From Bradyrhizobium sp. SK17 (GTDB lineage: Bacteria > Pseudomonadota > Alphaproteobacteria > Rhizobiales > Xanthobacteraceae): DNA of 64,000 bases. Positions within the stretch are counted from its first letter, which is position 1, and each line of letters starts with the position of its first letter. Shown here piece by piece: positions 42,435 to 51,269 of this stretch. A model generated the notes under the pieces. That model made no database searches. It had not been told where the DNA came from and saw only the letters and a list, made by a program, of their open reading frames with translations. The DNA lies in contig NZ_CP025113.1 in assembly GCF_002831585.1 (NCBI RefSeq), positions 7,517,001 to 7,581,000 of the forward strand. Direction: 5' to 3'. A program made the position numbers and the translations under genes.

Positions 42435-42562
42435 CTTGCGCCCTCCAAGCCTGTATCCCCCATCGCTTCATTGCCACCGTGTCGCCGATCATCGCCTGAA
42501 CCGGTGGTAGCATATTTTGCGACACCACGATCCGCCAAGTGGCCTGGCTTGTGGACAGCGCC

Positions 42563-42593
42563 AAACAAAAAGCCCGGGCGAACGGCCCGGGCT
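42563..42593 (-). terminator. Rho-independent terminator after fliJ
   Basis: AGCCCGGG (42571-42578) pairs with CCCGGGCT (42586-42593). On the - strand it is followed by TTTTTGTTT. It ends the fliI-fliJ transcript and insulates the sigma factor gene. Confidence 0.85.
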
Positions 42594-42621
42594 CTCATCT
42601 GGTCGAAGGTAGAGGCCTGCC

Positions 42622-43041
42622 TCAGGCGATGACGCCGAGGCGGGCGCGCATCAGGCCGATCGAATCCATGTCCGCCTGTTCGCGGGCGGTCTCTTCGGCG
42701 CGCTCACGTGCCTGGTCGCGCTCGTCGAGCAGCTCGACCTTCTTCAGTTCCTCGAAGGCTTCCGACAGCAGCGCCTTGGCGTCATCGAGCTGGGCGCGCA
42801 GTTCGTCGGCCGAGCGGGTCAGGTTTTCGCGGCGCTGGATCGCTGCCTTGGCATAGGTGGGATAGGCGAAATGCGTGGGGTCGTTGATCCCGGCGCGCTC
42901 CTGCTCGGTCTGGATCTCGCGCTCGAGCTCGACCGACATGCGCTGGAAGTCGGCGATCATGCCTTCGATCTGGGTAACCCGGCGGCGCTTTTCATCGACC
43001 TGAAATTTCTTCAGGCGGATCAGCGTTTCACGTGACTTCAT
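42622..43041 (-). CDS. fliJ: Flagellar export protein FliJ
   Basis: 139 aa, almost entirely helical and charged, forming the antiparallel coiled coil of FliJ: MKSRETLIRLKKFQVDEKRRRVTQIEGMI ... RREN LTRSADELRAQLDDAKALLSEAFEELKKVELLDERDQARERAEETA. FliJ sits in the FliI hexamer and links the ATPase to FlhA. ATG 43041 is chosen as the conserved start, after GGGGAG. It follows fliI by 108 bases on the same strand; a terminator lies just downstream. Confidence 0.9.
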   Translation of the reverse strand: MKSRETLIRLKKFQVDEKRRRVTQIEGMIADFQRMSVELEREIQTEQERAGINDPTHFAYPTYAKAAIQRRENLTRSADELRAQLDDAKALLSEAFEELKKVELLDERDQARERAEETAREQADMDSIGLMRARLGVIA

Positions 43042-43149
43042 CGACTCATACTCCCCAGAAGTCCCCATTCTGAACGCGGGACAGAACCGGCTCCCCCCTG
43101 GGCCCCGCCGGCATAGCTATGGTGTGCCGGGGATGATGGCCTGACAAAG

Positions 43150-44475
43150 TTAGCGTTCCGTTTCCAAACCCGACAGGATTTGAGCCAGTTGCCGGTAGCC
43201 GTCGTCCAGGCTGGTCGCCTCGTCCTTGGCCTGGCGCAGGAAGCTTTCCAGCGGCTCATGCAGCCGGATCGCCTCGTCGACCTCGGGACTGGAACCCGGC
43301 CGGTAGGCACCGAGCCGGATCAGTTCCTCCATGTCGGCATAGGTCGCCATCACCTGCCGCGCCTTGGTGATGAAGGGCAGGAAGTTGGGGTCGGCGGCGC
43401 GCGGCATGGTGCGCGAGACCGATTTGAGGATGTTGACCGCGGGATAGCGGCCGCGCTCGGCGATCGCCCGCTGCATCACAATATGACCGTCGAGGATGCC
43501 GCGCACCGCGTCCGCGATCGGCTCATTGTGATCGTCGCCATCGACCAGCACCGTGAAGATCGCGGTGATGGTGCCGTCGCCAGTGCCCGGCCCTGCCCGC
43601 TCCAGCAGTTTCGGCAATTCGGTGAACACGGTCGGCGTGTAGCCTTTCGCGGTCGGCGGCTCGCCGGCCGAGAGCCCGATCTCGCGCTGCGCCATCGCAA
43701 AGCGCGTCACCGAATCCATCAGGCACAGCACGTCCTGGTCCTCGTCGCGGAAATACTCGGCGATGGCGAGCGTGAGGTACGCCGCCTGGCGCCGCATCAG
43801 CGCCGGCTCGTCCGATGTCGCGACCACCACGACCGAGCGCGCCAGCCCCTCCTCGCCGAGATCCTCCTGGAGGAACTCCTGCACCTCGCGGCCGCGCTCG
43901 CCGATCAGGCCGATCACCGAGATCGCCGCATCGACGTTGCGCGCCAGCATCGACAGCAGTACCGACTTGCCGACGCCCGAGCCGGCGAAGATGCCGAGCC
44001 GCTGGCCGCGGCAGCAGGTCAGGAAAGTGTTAAGGCCGCGCACGCCGAGATCGAGCGGCGGACCGACCCGCTTGCGCGAATGCGCCGGCGGCGGCGAGTT
44101 GCGGTAGGGCATCGGCGAGGCGCCCTGCACCAGCGGCCCCTTGCCGTCGATCGGCTCGCCCATCGCGTTGACGACGCGACCGAGCCAGGCCGGCGACGGC
44201 CGCACCTGGCTCGCCGCATTGGCGATGACGGCGCGGCAACCCCGCCTGACGCCATCGAGCCCGCCGAACGGCATCACCACCGCGTTCTCGCCGGAGAAGC
44301 CGATCACTTCGGCCGGGATGAAGCGGCCGGCGCCGACGTCGATCACGATGCGCGCGCCGACCGACATCGCGTGGATGGGTCCGGCGATCTCGACCATGAG
44401 CCCGCGAACGCCGACGACGCGGCCATAAATATTGACTCCGTCGATGTCGCCTATCTGCTCCGCGAGCGCCTTCAT
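43150..44475 (-). CDS. fliI: Flagellum-specific ATP synthase FliI
   Basis: 441 aa AAA+-like hexameric ATPase energising flagellar type III export. The P-loop is [19 protein letters not shown], followed by [16 protein letters not shown] and the Walker B region [26 protein letters not shown]. The C-terminal FliJ/FliH-contact part is present ([27 protein letters not shown]). Start [10 protein letters not shown] at 44475 is preferred to an upstream GTG/ATG frame by family alignment. Divergent from ctrA, with a candidate CtrA site 40 bases upstream, consistent with cell-cycle control of flagellar genes. Confidence 0.95.
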   Translation of the reverse strand: MKALAEQIGDIDGVNIYGRVVGVRGLMVEIAGPIHAMSVGARIVIDVGAGRFIPAEVIGFSGENAVVMPFGGLDGVRRGCRAVIANAASQVRPSPAWLGRVVNAMGEPIDGKGPLVQGASPMPYRNSPPPAHSRKRVGPPLDLGVRGLNTFLTCCRGQRLGIFAGSGVGKSVLLSMLARNVDAAISVIGLIGERGREVQEFLQEDLGEEGLARSVVVVATSDEPALMRRQAAYLTLAIAEYFRDEDQDVLCLMDSVTRFAMAQREIGLSAGEPPTAKGYTPTVFTELPKLLERAGPGTGDGTITAIFTVLVDGDDHNEPIADAVRGILDGHIVMQRAIAERGRYPAVNILKSVSRTMPRAADPNFLPFITKARQVMATYADMEELIRLGAYRPGSSPEVDEAIRLHEPLESFLRQAKDEATSLDDGYRQLAQILSGLETER

Positions 44476-44841
44476 TGCGAAAACCTTAAGTTTCCGCAAT
44501 TTTGCGGCGGCCGCTTAACTTCGTGTTTACCCGCATCATTAATCATTGCGTCACTGTCTTTGGTGACTGAGGTCGCTTGCCCATCAGAAGAAGGGCGAGT
44601 CGCGAGAGTCGGTTAGGCCCGGCTCTTAATGTGGAATCTGAACGAGAGCGGGTAGGAAAAGCTTCTTCTACGCAATATCTTAGGGCGATTCGACAAAAAT
44701 TGCACGGTTAGAGCTTGCGCAGAGGAATCAGTTTTTGTTAACCATATCTCGTCAGGATCCGAATCAGTTGTCAAAGGCGTTTTGTGAGTGCCGCAAGTGC
44801 GGCCGACCTGACGCCCGGAGCGGCGACTATAGGGGACTGGC
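44476..44841. promoter_or_regulatory. Divergent fliI-ctrA control region
   Basis: 366 bases without genes. On the fliI side, TTAA-CTTCGTG-TTTA (44515-44529) is one mismatch from a CtrA box. On the ctrA side, a half-site TTAACCAT lies at 44738-44745. GANTC sites, the target of the CcrM methylase, occur at 44597, 44606, 44634, 44687, 44725 and 44761: six in 169 bases, far above the one per 256 expected at random. In Caulobacter the ctrA P1 promoter is controlled by CcrM methylation and CtrA feedback. The sequence here supports a similar scheme. Confidence 0.65.
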
Positions 44842-45543
44842 ATGCGCGTTTTGCTGATTGAAGATGACAGCGCCGTCGCGCAGTCGATCGAATTGATGCT
44901 CAAGTCCGAGAGTTTCAACGTCTACACGACGGACCTCGGCGAAGAGGGCGTCGATCTCGGCAAACTTTACGACTACGACATCATCCTTCTCGACCTGAAC
45001 CTGCCCGACATGTCCGGTTACGACGTGCTCAAGCAGCTCCGGGTGTCGAAGATCAAAACCCCCATTCTGATCCTCTCCGGCCTCGCCGGCATCGAGGACA
45101 AGGTCAAGGGTCTCGGCGTCGGCGCCGACGATTACATGACCAAGCCCTTCCACAAGGACGAACTGGTCGCCCGCATCCATGCGATCGTGCGCCGCTCCAA
45201 GGGTCACGCCCAGTCGGTCATCCAGACCGGCGATCTCGTGGTCAATCTCGACACCAAGACGGTCGAGGTCGGTGGCCAGCGCGTGCACCTGACCGGCAAG
45301 GAATACCAGATGCTGGAGCTGCTCTCGCTCCGCAAGGGCACCACCCTCACCAAGGAAATGTTCCTCAACCATCTCTACGGCGGCATGGACGAGCCGGAGC
45401 TGAAGATCATCGACGTCTTCATCTGTAAGCTGCGCAAGAAGCTCGCCAACGCCTCCGAGGGCCGCAATTTCATCGAGACCGTGTGGGGCCGCGGCTATGT
45501 GCTGCGCGAGCCGCACGAGGCCGACGAACGCATTCCCGCCTGA
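44842..45543 (+). CDS. ctrA: Cell cycle response regulator CtrA
   Basis: 233 aa OmpR-type response regulator and essential cell-cycle master regulator in alphaproteobacteria. The receiver (1-118) has the acidic pocket EDD at 7-9, phospho-acceptor D51 ([16 protein letters not shown]) and K-P-F switch ([13 protein letters not shown]). The C-terminal winged helix [38 protein letters not shown]...[12 protein letters not shown] is nearly invariant in CtrA. It receives phosphate from ChpT, encoded 13 kb away in this window, and activates flagellar, chemotaxis and envelope genes. The C-terminal degradation tail is short (DERIPA), not the AA ending of Caulobacter. Confidence 0.97.
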   Translation: MRVLLIEDDSAVAQSIELMLKSESFNVYTTDLGEEGVDLGKLYDYDIILLDLNLPDMSGYDVLKQLRVSKIKTPILILSGLAGIEDKVKGLGVGADDYMTKPFHKDELVARIHAIVRRSKGHAQSVIQTGDLVVNLDTKTVEVGGQRVHLTGKEYQMLELLSLRKGTTLTKEMFLNHLYGGMDEPELKIIDVFICKLRKKLANASEGRNFIETVWGRGYVLREPHEADERIPA

Positions 45544-45566
45544 CGCTTTCTACAGCAAACCTCCTC

Positions 45567-45594
45567 AACCCCGCCGCAAATGGCGGGGTTTTTG
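45567..45594 (+). terminator. ctrA rho-independent terminator
   Basis: AACCCCGCC (45567-45575) pairs with GGCGGGGTT (45582-45590), followed by TTTTG. Confidence 0.88.
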
Positions 45595-45603
45595 TTTGCG
45601 ATG

Positions 45604-47190
45604 TCACGCCACCGGGACCGTGGTCAGGGCGGCGAGGAGATCCGCGCCCTTCGGCACGCCAAGCCCGGTGCAGGCGCTCCAGCCAGGGCCGGCATCGTAG
45701 CCCTTGCCGCCGACGCGGTTGTTGCCCTGCTCGACCGCACGGAAAGCGTCGGGGTTGGAATAAAGTGCCGCGTTGAGAAAGCCGATCTGCTCGCCGCGCG
45801 CGGCGACAGCCATGGCGACGAGGGCGGCCCATAGCGGTGTCGCGGCGCTGGTCCCGCTCATCGCCATCGGTTGACCGTTGACGATGATGCGATAGCCCGG
45901 GCTTGCCGCGGCCGCGCAGGCGACATCAGGAACGCCGCGCCGGATCGCGCCGTCGTTCTGCGATTTCGGCAGTGTCAGGTGCGATTGATAGTCGGGCACG
46001 GGAAACGCGTCGCTGATGCCGCCGCCGGTGCCGATCGTGCCCGCGTTCCAGACCGCGTCCGCCGCGGCCGACCCATTGCCCGCGGCAGGTCCTGGCTGCG
46101 TGCCGCCGCAGCTCGTCGCATAGGGGCTCGAGGCGGGAAACCAGACGTGGACCTTGCCGTCGGTCAGGCCGCTGGTTGCGAGCTGGTCGCCGGAGGCGAA
46201 CAGCACGCTGACGCGCAGCCGCGCGGCATCGGCGAGGACCGCCTGCATCGCGTCGCGCCCCGGCTCGGTCCAGAATTTTTCGGCGCTGCCCCAGCTGACC
46301 GAGATCACCTGAGGCGCATGCTGTTCATCGAACACCGCTTGATGGATCGCCTCGGTCAGACCGGCGGCGGAATTCTCGGCGAAGTAAACCACGATCTTGC
46401 TGTTCGGCAGCAGGCCGGCAAGCACCTGGAGATCGAGCGCAAGCTCCTGATCGGCGACATCGCTGGTGCCGAGCCCGTTGTCATTGCCGGTCGGCGGGAC
46501 ATTGACGACGACCGGCGGCTGCCGGTTCATGCCGGCCAGCGCCGCGGCGAGATCGCTTTCGAGATAGCCGCCGCCGAGGGCTATGATGCCGACGCTGATC
46601 GACGACACGTCGCGATCCAACGGAATGCCGTAGCGGGCCGCGATGTCGGTCGGCCACAGCCCGCTGCCGGCATCCGGGCCGCCACGGGCCCGCAGCAGCG
46701 GCCGCGTGGTGCGGAGCGGCCGCTGATCGAAGCCGAGAATGGCGCGGGTCCACGGCGCGATCTCGGCCGGCACCGTCAGGGCGCCGACGCGCGCACGAAA
46801 CACGTGCTCGCCATCACGATAGGTACGAAGCGTCGCGCCGAAGGTCTCGGCCATCTGCCTCGCCGTGCCTTCAAGCACCACCGTGCGTGCGACGAGATCG
46901 GTGGCGACGACGGTGAAGCCCCGCTCCGCCGCCAGTCGTGTGATCCGCGCGGCGGCGCTGGCATGGCTGCGATGGCGCTGCGTCGCGAGCTCATGCCGGG
47001 TGACCGGTTTGGCGAGCCGGGCCAGGTCACCGGCGCTACCCGGCGCGAACGCGTCGGGGGTGCGCCGCTTGACATAGACCACGACGGTGATCCGCTCGTC
47101 GGGATCGACATCGCCGACCAGCGTCGCGCCTTCGGGCGCGGCGCGGTTGCTGCCGGCAAGCGGAACCCTGCGCTCGGAGGTGCCCGCCAT
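45604..47190 (-). CDS. Sedolisin-type serine-carboxyl peptidase (S53, pro-kumamolisin)
   Basis: 528 aa. The N-terminal prodomain (about 20-175: RITVVVYVKRRTPDAFAP ... GFTVVATDLVARTVVLEGTARQMAETFGATLRTY) is the Pro-kumamolisin activation domain. The peptidase domain has the S53 residues: Glu and Asp in VADQELALDLQVL, and the nucleophile in MAMSGTSAATPLWAALVAM. An acidic calcium site (GYDAGPGWSACTGLG) closes it. No signal peptide follows the chosen ATG 47190, and upstream frames give none, so export is unclear. It lies ten bases after the cytochrome-like gene and was probably co-transcribed with it. Sedolisins act at acid pH. Confidence 0.9.
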   Translation of the reverse strand: MAGTSERRVPLAGSNRAAPEGATLVGDVDPDERITVVVYVKRRTPDAFAPGSAGDLARLAKPVTRHELATQRHRSHASAAARITRLAAERGFTVVATDLVARTVVLEGTARQMAETFGATLRTYRDGEHVFRARVGALTVPAEIAPWTRAILGFDQRPLRTTRPLLRARGGPDAGSGLWPTDIAARYGIPLDRDVSSISVGIIALGGGYLESDLAAALAGMNRQPPVVVNVPPTGNDNGLGTSDVADQELALDLQVLAGLLPNSKIVVYFAENSAAGLTEAIHQAVFDEQHAPQVISVSWGSAEKFWTEPGRDAMQAVLADAARLRVSVLFASGDQLATSGLTDGKVHVWFPASSPYATSCGGTQPGPAAGNGSAAADAVWNAGTIGTGGGISDAFPVPDYQSHLTLPKSQNDGAIRRGVPDVACAAAASPGYRIIVNGQPMAMSGTSAATPLWAALVAMAVAARGEQIGFLNAALYSNPDAFRAVEQGNNRVGGKGYDAGPGWSACTGLGVPKGADLLAALTTVPVA

Positions 47191-47200
47191 CAACGCGGTC

Positions 47201-48388
47201 TCACTTGCCGCCGCATGGTGTCGGCTGCACCGGATTTTGCGTATCATCATACGCGCAGAACGGAATCGACCAGACGAAGTCGGCCGCAGTCGCGATCTGC
47301 GTGAGACCGGGCTTGCCTTCGAAGATCGGCGGCTGGCTCGAGAACTTCCAGTACCATTCCGGCAGCAGCGGTCCGAGCGGAGCGACCGGGCCATTGGGGC
47401 CGAACGACAAGAATCCGGCCTGCGACGACGGCGTGCCGTCCGCCTTGAAGGCCGCGCGACCGTGGCAGGTGATGCAGGACGACGTCGCGACGAAGCCGTC
47501 CTCGGTGACGGAATTGCCGACCCTGATATCGAGCCCGACATTGTCGGTGAAATCGACCTGGGAGCCCTTCAGGCAGTAATTGTTGTAGACCGGATCGATG
47601 TCCGCGCTCGACAGCATCGCCGCCAATGCCGGCGTCTTCACGCAATCCGGATAGCCCTGGCCGGCGGTACGGTTGGACGGCACGAACGCGGTCTGCGCGC
47701 CGAAACCATCGCGGCAACCGATGATATCGCAGCGGCTCGGATTGAAGCGGTGCTCGAACGTCGCCCAGGTCCAGTTCGGCACCTGCTTGCTGATCACATG
47801 CATCGAGACCAGGGCGTATTGCACGCCGCCCGCGCTGTTGACGTGATAGAGCTGCGGCGCCTGCGCCACCGTCACCTTGTTGTTGGTGAATTGCGGGATG
47901 TCGCTGACCGGCACCCAGTTGCCCTTCACCTCGACCGAATCGACCGGGAACGACAGCGTCTTGCCGAATGCGGCCTTCACGCCCGACAGCTTGTAGAGGT
48001 TGTTCTGAACGATGAAGTCGAACGTCGGCTTGTTGTGACGGGTTTCCTCCATCTGCCCCTGCGCGACCCCCGGCGGCAGCGCCGGCAGCAAGCCGCCGCT
48101 CTGCTGCACGCCTTCGCGCGCCACCTGCGGCAGGATCGCCGGACGCAGCGCCGGCGGTGTCGCGGCGGCGGGAAACTGCGGATTGGGCTGGAACAGATCG
48201 GTATCGCTCGCCCAGGTCTCGAATGTCGAATTGCTGCCGCCGGCACGCGTGTTGGCCTGGATGAAGAGCTGCCAGGCCACCTGATCCGGCGCGGTCATCG
48301 CGGGATTTGGCGGCGACTGCGCCACGGCGGGAAGGGCGGGAAGGATGAACAGACCACAGACGAGCAGCGTATCGATCGACCTTCTCAT
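47201..48388 (-). CDS. Secreted monoheme c-type cytochrome-like protein
   Basis: 395 aa with a signal peptide (IDTLLVCGLFILPALPAVAQ). One heme-binding motif, SSCITCHGRAAF, lies near residue 315, within a large domain that is not a standard cytochrome c fold (WQLFIQANTRAGGSNSTFETWASDTDLF...). Several other cysteines (CDIIGC, YCLKG, PFCAYDD, TPCGGK) may form disulfides. ATG 48388 has GGAGAG upstream. Probably periplasmic, exchanging electrons with an unknown partner. Middle gene of a leftward cluster: 85 aa protein, this cytochrome, sedolisin. Confidence 0.75.
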   Translation of the reverse strand: MRRSIDTLLVCGLFILPALPAVAQSPPNPAMTAPDQVAWQLFIQANTRAGGSNSTFETWASDTDLFQPNPQFPAAATPPALRPAILPQVAREGVQQSGGLLPALPPGVAQGQMEETRHNKPTFDFIVQNNLYKLSGVKAAFGKTLSFPVDSVEVKGNWVPVSDIPQFTNNKVTVAQAPQLYHVNSAGGVQYALVSMHVISKQVPNWTWATFEHRFNPSRCDIIGCRDGFGAQTAFVPSNRTAGQGYPDCVKTPALAAMLSSADIDPVYNNYCLKGSQVDFTDNVGLDIRVGNSVTEDGFVATSSCITCHGRAAFKADGTPSSQAGFLSFGPNGPVAPLGPLLPEWYWKFSSQPPIFEGKPGLTQIATAADFVWSIPFCAYDDTQNPVQPTPCGGK

Positions 48389-48407
48389 CTTTGCTCTCCA
48401 AGTTGGC

Positions 48408-48665
48408 TCAAGGTTGGAATCCGTCTCCCATCCAGCTCGCATAGAGATCGAGCGAGTCCTGCGACCATCGGTGACCAGGCGGCATGAAGCCGGATGACAG
48501 CGCGGCGAAGACGCGGCGCGCATTGGCATGATCGGGAAAGTCGTCATTGCCGGCCGGATCGCAGACCCAACTGGCGTCGCCGAGCCGAACGCCCTTCGGC
48601 GTCATGCAGGCGATGTCGCCCGGTCGAAACATCGGCAGGATGTCATTGCCAAAACTCGTCGTCAT
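48408..48665 (-). CDS. Small hypothetical protein of a cytochrome-linked cluster
   Basis: 85 aa, MTTSFGNDILPMFRPGDIACM. The layout (FGNDILPMFRPGDIACMTPKGVRL ... HANARRVFAALSSGFMPPGHRWSQDSLDLYASWMGDGFQP) resembles the end of cytochrome c-like domains, with the MPPG methionine and closing WM-x-DG-F, yet there is no CxxCH heme motif. It may be a degenerate cytochrome or copper/heme-free partner. First gene of the cluster, 19 bases before the cytochrome gene. Start 48665 is favoured by the conserved-looking FxNDI opening. Confidence 0.65.
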   Translation of the reverse strand: MTTSFGNDILPMFRPGDIACMTPKGVRLGDASWVCDPAGNDDFPDHANARRVFAALSSGFMPPGHRWSQDSLDLYASWMGDGFQP

Positions 48666-48888
48666 CGGGATCACCGAACCCATTCGCGACACGTACTTTT
48701 AGTTGCATACCGTATAGACGACTATCGATATGCCCGTTGTGAAGCGGCTCACATCCTCGCGCAGCAATTTTTCGGCGGTCGTGCCCCCATGTCGATGTCG
48801 ACAAGTCCGCGCCGGATCGAACCGGCGCTTCGCGAACTGCGACCAATCAGCTATAGGATGACGATCTGGGGCAATTCGGGCGCATCAC

Positions 48889-49293
48889 ATGATCCTGCAA
48901 TCCCTCGCCGGCCTGCCGGCCTTCCTGGTCTATTTCTGTACGGCGCTGATCGCCGTGGTCGCCTACCTGTTCGTCTACACGCGCGTCACGCCGCATGACG
49001 AATTCCAGCTGATCCGCGACAATGATCCGGCGGCGGCGATCGCGCTCGGCCTCAGCCTGCTCGGCTTCGTGCTGCCGGTGGTCAGCGCGATCGCCCATTC
49101 CGCCAATGTGGTGGACTGCCTGATCTGGAGCATCATCGCGCTGATCGTGCAGATCATCGTCTATTACATCGTGAAGATCCCGGTACCGAACCTCTCGGCG
49201 CGGATCGCCTCCGGCGAGATGGCCGCTGCGATCTGGCTCGGGCTGTCCTCGCTGGCGGCCGGCGCGCTGAACGCGGCCTGCATGATCTACTGA
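48889..49293 (+). CDS. DUF350 membrane protein (YjfL-like)
   Basis: 134 aa, four transmembrane segments (about 8-28, 48-70, 78-100, 110-130), starting MILQSLAGLPAFLVYFCTALI. The segments HDEFQLIRDNDPAAAIALGLSLLGFVLPVVSAIAHS and NLSARIASGEMAAAIWLGLSSLAAGALNAACM match the two repeats of DUF350/YjfL. In E. coli, YjfL sits with YjfM (DUF1190) and YjfC (glutathionylspermidine synthase-like); here the same order follows, arguing for a shared envelope function. Confidence 0.85.
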   Translation: MILQSLAGLPAFLVYFCTALIAVVAYLFVYTRVTPHDEFQLIRDNDPAAAIALGLSLLGFVLPVVSAIAHSANVVDCLIWSIIALIVQIIVYYIVKIPVPNLSARIASGEMAAAIWLGLSSLAAGALNAACMIY

Positions 49294-49309
49294 GCCATTG
49301 AGCCGAACC

Positions 49310-49723
49310 ATGGCGCGCAAACCCAACCCGGAATTCGGCAAGCGGCGACCGGTGGTGCCGGCGGTGCCGCTGCCACCGGATCCGCCTTCCAAGCGCTCGA
49401 GCCATGTCGCGCTGCTGGTGATGGGCACGCTCGCGGTCGGCGGCGGCGCCTATGCGCTGATGCCGCGACAGAACTGTCAGCCTGTGCAGCCGACCCCGCC
49501 GGGCGTGACCACGCCGGGCGGCGCCGTGCCGCAACCCGGCGCCGATTGCGCGCCGCGCGGTTCGTCGTCCGGATCGGGCGGCGGCTCGTCGCATACCAGC
49601 TTCTATAGCAGCGGCTCCTCGTCGAGCGGCTCGTCATCCTCATCCGGTTCGTCGTCGAGCTCGTCGGTGAGCCGCGGCGGCTTCGGCTCGTTCGCGCATG
49701 CGTTCGGCTTCGGCGGCGGCTGA
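49310..49723 (+). CDS. Ser/Gly-rich membrane-anchored protein, YgiB/YjfM-like (DUF1190)
   Basis: 137 aa. A Pro-rich, basic N-terminus (PNPEFGKRRPVVPAVPLPPD) is followed by one helix (HVALLVMGTLAVGGGAYALM, about 32-51), then a low-complexity Ser/Gly tail ending SVSRGGFGSFAHAFGFGGG. The VSRGGFG motif and layout recall the YgiB/YjfM family that accompanies DUF350 and GspS-like genes. ATG 49310 lies 16 bases after the DUF350 stop. The tail may bind the cell wall or be a modification target. Confidence 0.7.
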   Translation: MARKPNPEFGKRRPVVPAVPLPPDPPSKRSSHVALLVMGTLAVGGGAYALMPRQNCQPVQPTPPGVTTPGGAVPQPGADCAPRGSSSGSGGGSSHTSFYSSGSSSSGSSSSSGSSSSSSVSRGGFGSFAHAFGFGGG

Positions 49724-49819
49724 TGCACACTTTGACGTGTCGTCGCGCGCTTTCACTTGCCCGATGATCGGGCCTGATGGACACTTGCGGCGGCTCCGCC
49801 GATGACAGGAATTGCGTCG

Positions 49820-50038
49820 ATGAAACGCTCGCGCCGCGTCTGGCTGAAATTGATGGGAAGTGTCGCGATCGGCGCGGCAGCGATGGGCTTGCCTCCGGCC
49901 GATGCCCGCAGCCACCACCATGCAGGGCGTGGACGGAAGAAAAAGCCCGAGCAATTGTCGCCTGCCGGCGGCTTCGGTGGTGCACCGCGGAGCTTCGCCC
50001 ACGATGGCGATAGCGGTCACCGACATGGTGGCGGCTGA
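49820..50038 (+). CDS. Small secreted His/Gly-rich protein
   Basis: 72 aa. A signal sequence (RVWLKLMGSVAIGAAAMGLPPADA) leads to a short basic mature part (RSHHHAGRGRKKKPEQL) that ends in a His/Gly-rich tail (FAHDGDSGHRHGGG). CAGGAA precedes ATG 49820. The tail echoes the preceding Ser/Gly-rich protein (GGFGGAPRSFAH against GGFGSFAHAFG), suggesting the two arose by duplication. It has no counterpart in the E. coli yjf operon. The His clusters could bind metal. Confidence 0.6.
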   Translation: MKRSRRVWLKLMGSVAIGAAAMGLPPADARSHHHAGRGRKKKPEQLSPAGGFGGAPRSFAHDGDSGHRHGGG

Positions 50039-50077
50039 CACCAGGCTGACGCGGTTCAAGAGATCACGGACCCCTTC

Positions 50078-51235
50078 ATGCAACGTATCGCATGTCCCGA
50101 ACGCGACGATTGGCAGACGACTGCCGAGAATGCCGGCTTCACCTTCCACACCATCGACGGCGAACGCTACTGGGACGAGCGCGCCTATTACGCCTTCACG
50201 CTCGACGAAATCGAGCGCGACATCGAGGCGCCGACCGGCGAGATCGAGGCGATGTGTCTCGAGCTCGCCGGCCGTGCCGTCGGCGATGAACGCCAGTTGC
50301 GGCGGCTGAAGATTCCGCAGGATCATTGGGATCTGATCGCAACAAGCTGGCGCCGCAAGGACCCCAGCCTGTACGGCCGGCTCGACCTCAAATACAGCGG
50401 CAGCGGCCCGGCCAAGCTGCTCGAATACAATGCCGACACCCCGACCTCGATTTTCGAGGCGGCGGTGTTTCAATGGACCTGGCTCGAGCAGGCGATCGCG
50501 CGCAACATCATCCCGAAGCGCGCCGACCAGTTCAACTCGATCCACGACCGGTTGATCGACACCTGGAAGAAGCTCGGCGCAACGCACCCACTGCACCTTA
50601 CCGGTTTGACCGGAAATGCCGAGGACGCGGGCACGCTCGCCTATCTCGAGGACACCGCGGCGCAGGCCGGACTGAAGACCACGCTACTCGACATCGAGCA
50701 GGTCGGGCTGCGCAGCGACGGCCAGTTCGTCGATCTCGACGAACGCCCGATCGCGCTCGCGTTCAAGCTCTATCCGTGGGAGTGGATGTTTCACGACGCG
50801 TTCGGCAAGAATCTTGCGACCGCGCCGACGCGATGGATCGAGCCGCCGTGGAAGGCGATCCTCTCCAACAAGGGCATCCTGCCGCTGCTATGGGAGATGT
50901 TTCCGCGCCACCCCAATTTGCTGCCGGCCTATTTCGAGGACGACCCGCAGGCCGCCCAGCTCGGCAGCTCCTTTGTGCGCAAGCCGATCTATTCGCGCGA
51001 GGGCGCCAATGTCGAACTGGTCAGCGCCGGCCTCACGCTGGTTGCGGAGCAAGGTCCCTACGGCGCCGAAGGCTTCATCCGCCAGGCGCTGGCGCCGCTG
51101 CCGAATTTCTCCGGCCAGTATCCGGTGCTCGGCAGCTGGCTGGTCGACCACACGCCGTGCGGACTGTCGATCCGCGAGGACGAGAACCCGATCACCGGCA
51201 ACACCTCGCGCTTCCTGCCGCACGCGATTCTCTAG
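50078..51235 (+). CDS. Glutathionylspermidine synthase-family ATP-grasp ligase (YjfC/YgiC-like)
   Basis: 385 aa ATP-grasp amide ligase related to the synthetase half of GspS. Signature parts: LYGRLDLKYSGSGPAKLLEYNADTPTSIFEAAVFQWTWLEQ (substrate/ATP site), KLYPWEWMFHDAFG, RWIEPPWKAILSNKGILPLLWEMFPRHPNLLPA, and the C-terminal VRKPIYSREGANVEL and YPVLGSWLVDHTPCGLSIRED. There is no amidase half. YgiC/YjfC proteins have not been shown to make glutathionylspermidine and may ligate a peptide or polyamine. Last gene of the DUF350 cluster, in the same order as in enterobacteria. Confidence 0.9.
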   Translation: MQRIACPERDDWQTTAENAGFTFHTIDGERYWDERAYYAFTLDEIERDIEAPTGEIEAMCLELAGRAVGDERQLRRLKIPQDHWDLIATSWRRKDPSLYGRLDLKYSGSGPAKLLEYNADTPTSIFEAAVFQWTWLEQAIARNIIPKRADQFNSIHDRLIDTWKKLGATHPLHLTGLTGNAEDAGTLAYLEDTAAQAGLKTTLLDIEQVGLRSDGQFVDLDERPIALAFKLYPWEWMFHDAFGKNLATAPTRWIEPPWKAILSNKGILPLLWEMFPRHPNLLPAYFEDDPQAAQLGSSFVRKPIYSREGANVELVSAGLTLVAEQGPYGAEGFIRQALAPLPNFSGQYPVLGSWLVDHTPCGLSIREDENPITGNTSRFLPHAIL

Positions 51236-51269
51236 CTGAGAACAGTTGGAGCAAACGCAGCTCTTTCAC

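Noticed and set aside
43180..44616. 478-codon frame opposite fliI
   Set aside because: Antisense shadow; fliI has all ATPase motifs.
45871..48487. Two long + strand frames opposite the sedolisin and cytochrome genes
   Set aside because: No domains, unusual amino-acid content, antisense to supported genes.
49559..49723. Possible tandem DNA repeat encoding the Ser/Gly tail
   Set aside because: Synonymous and irregular units; low-complexity protein coding rather than a satellite or CRISPR-like array.
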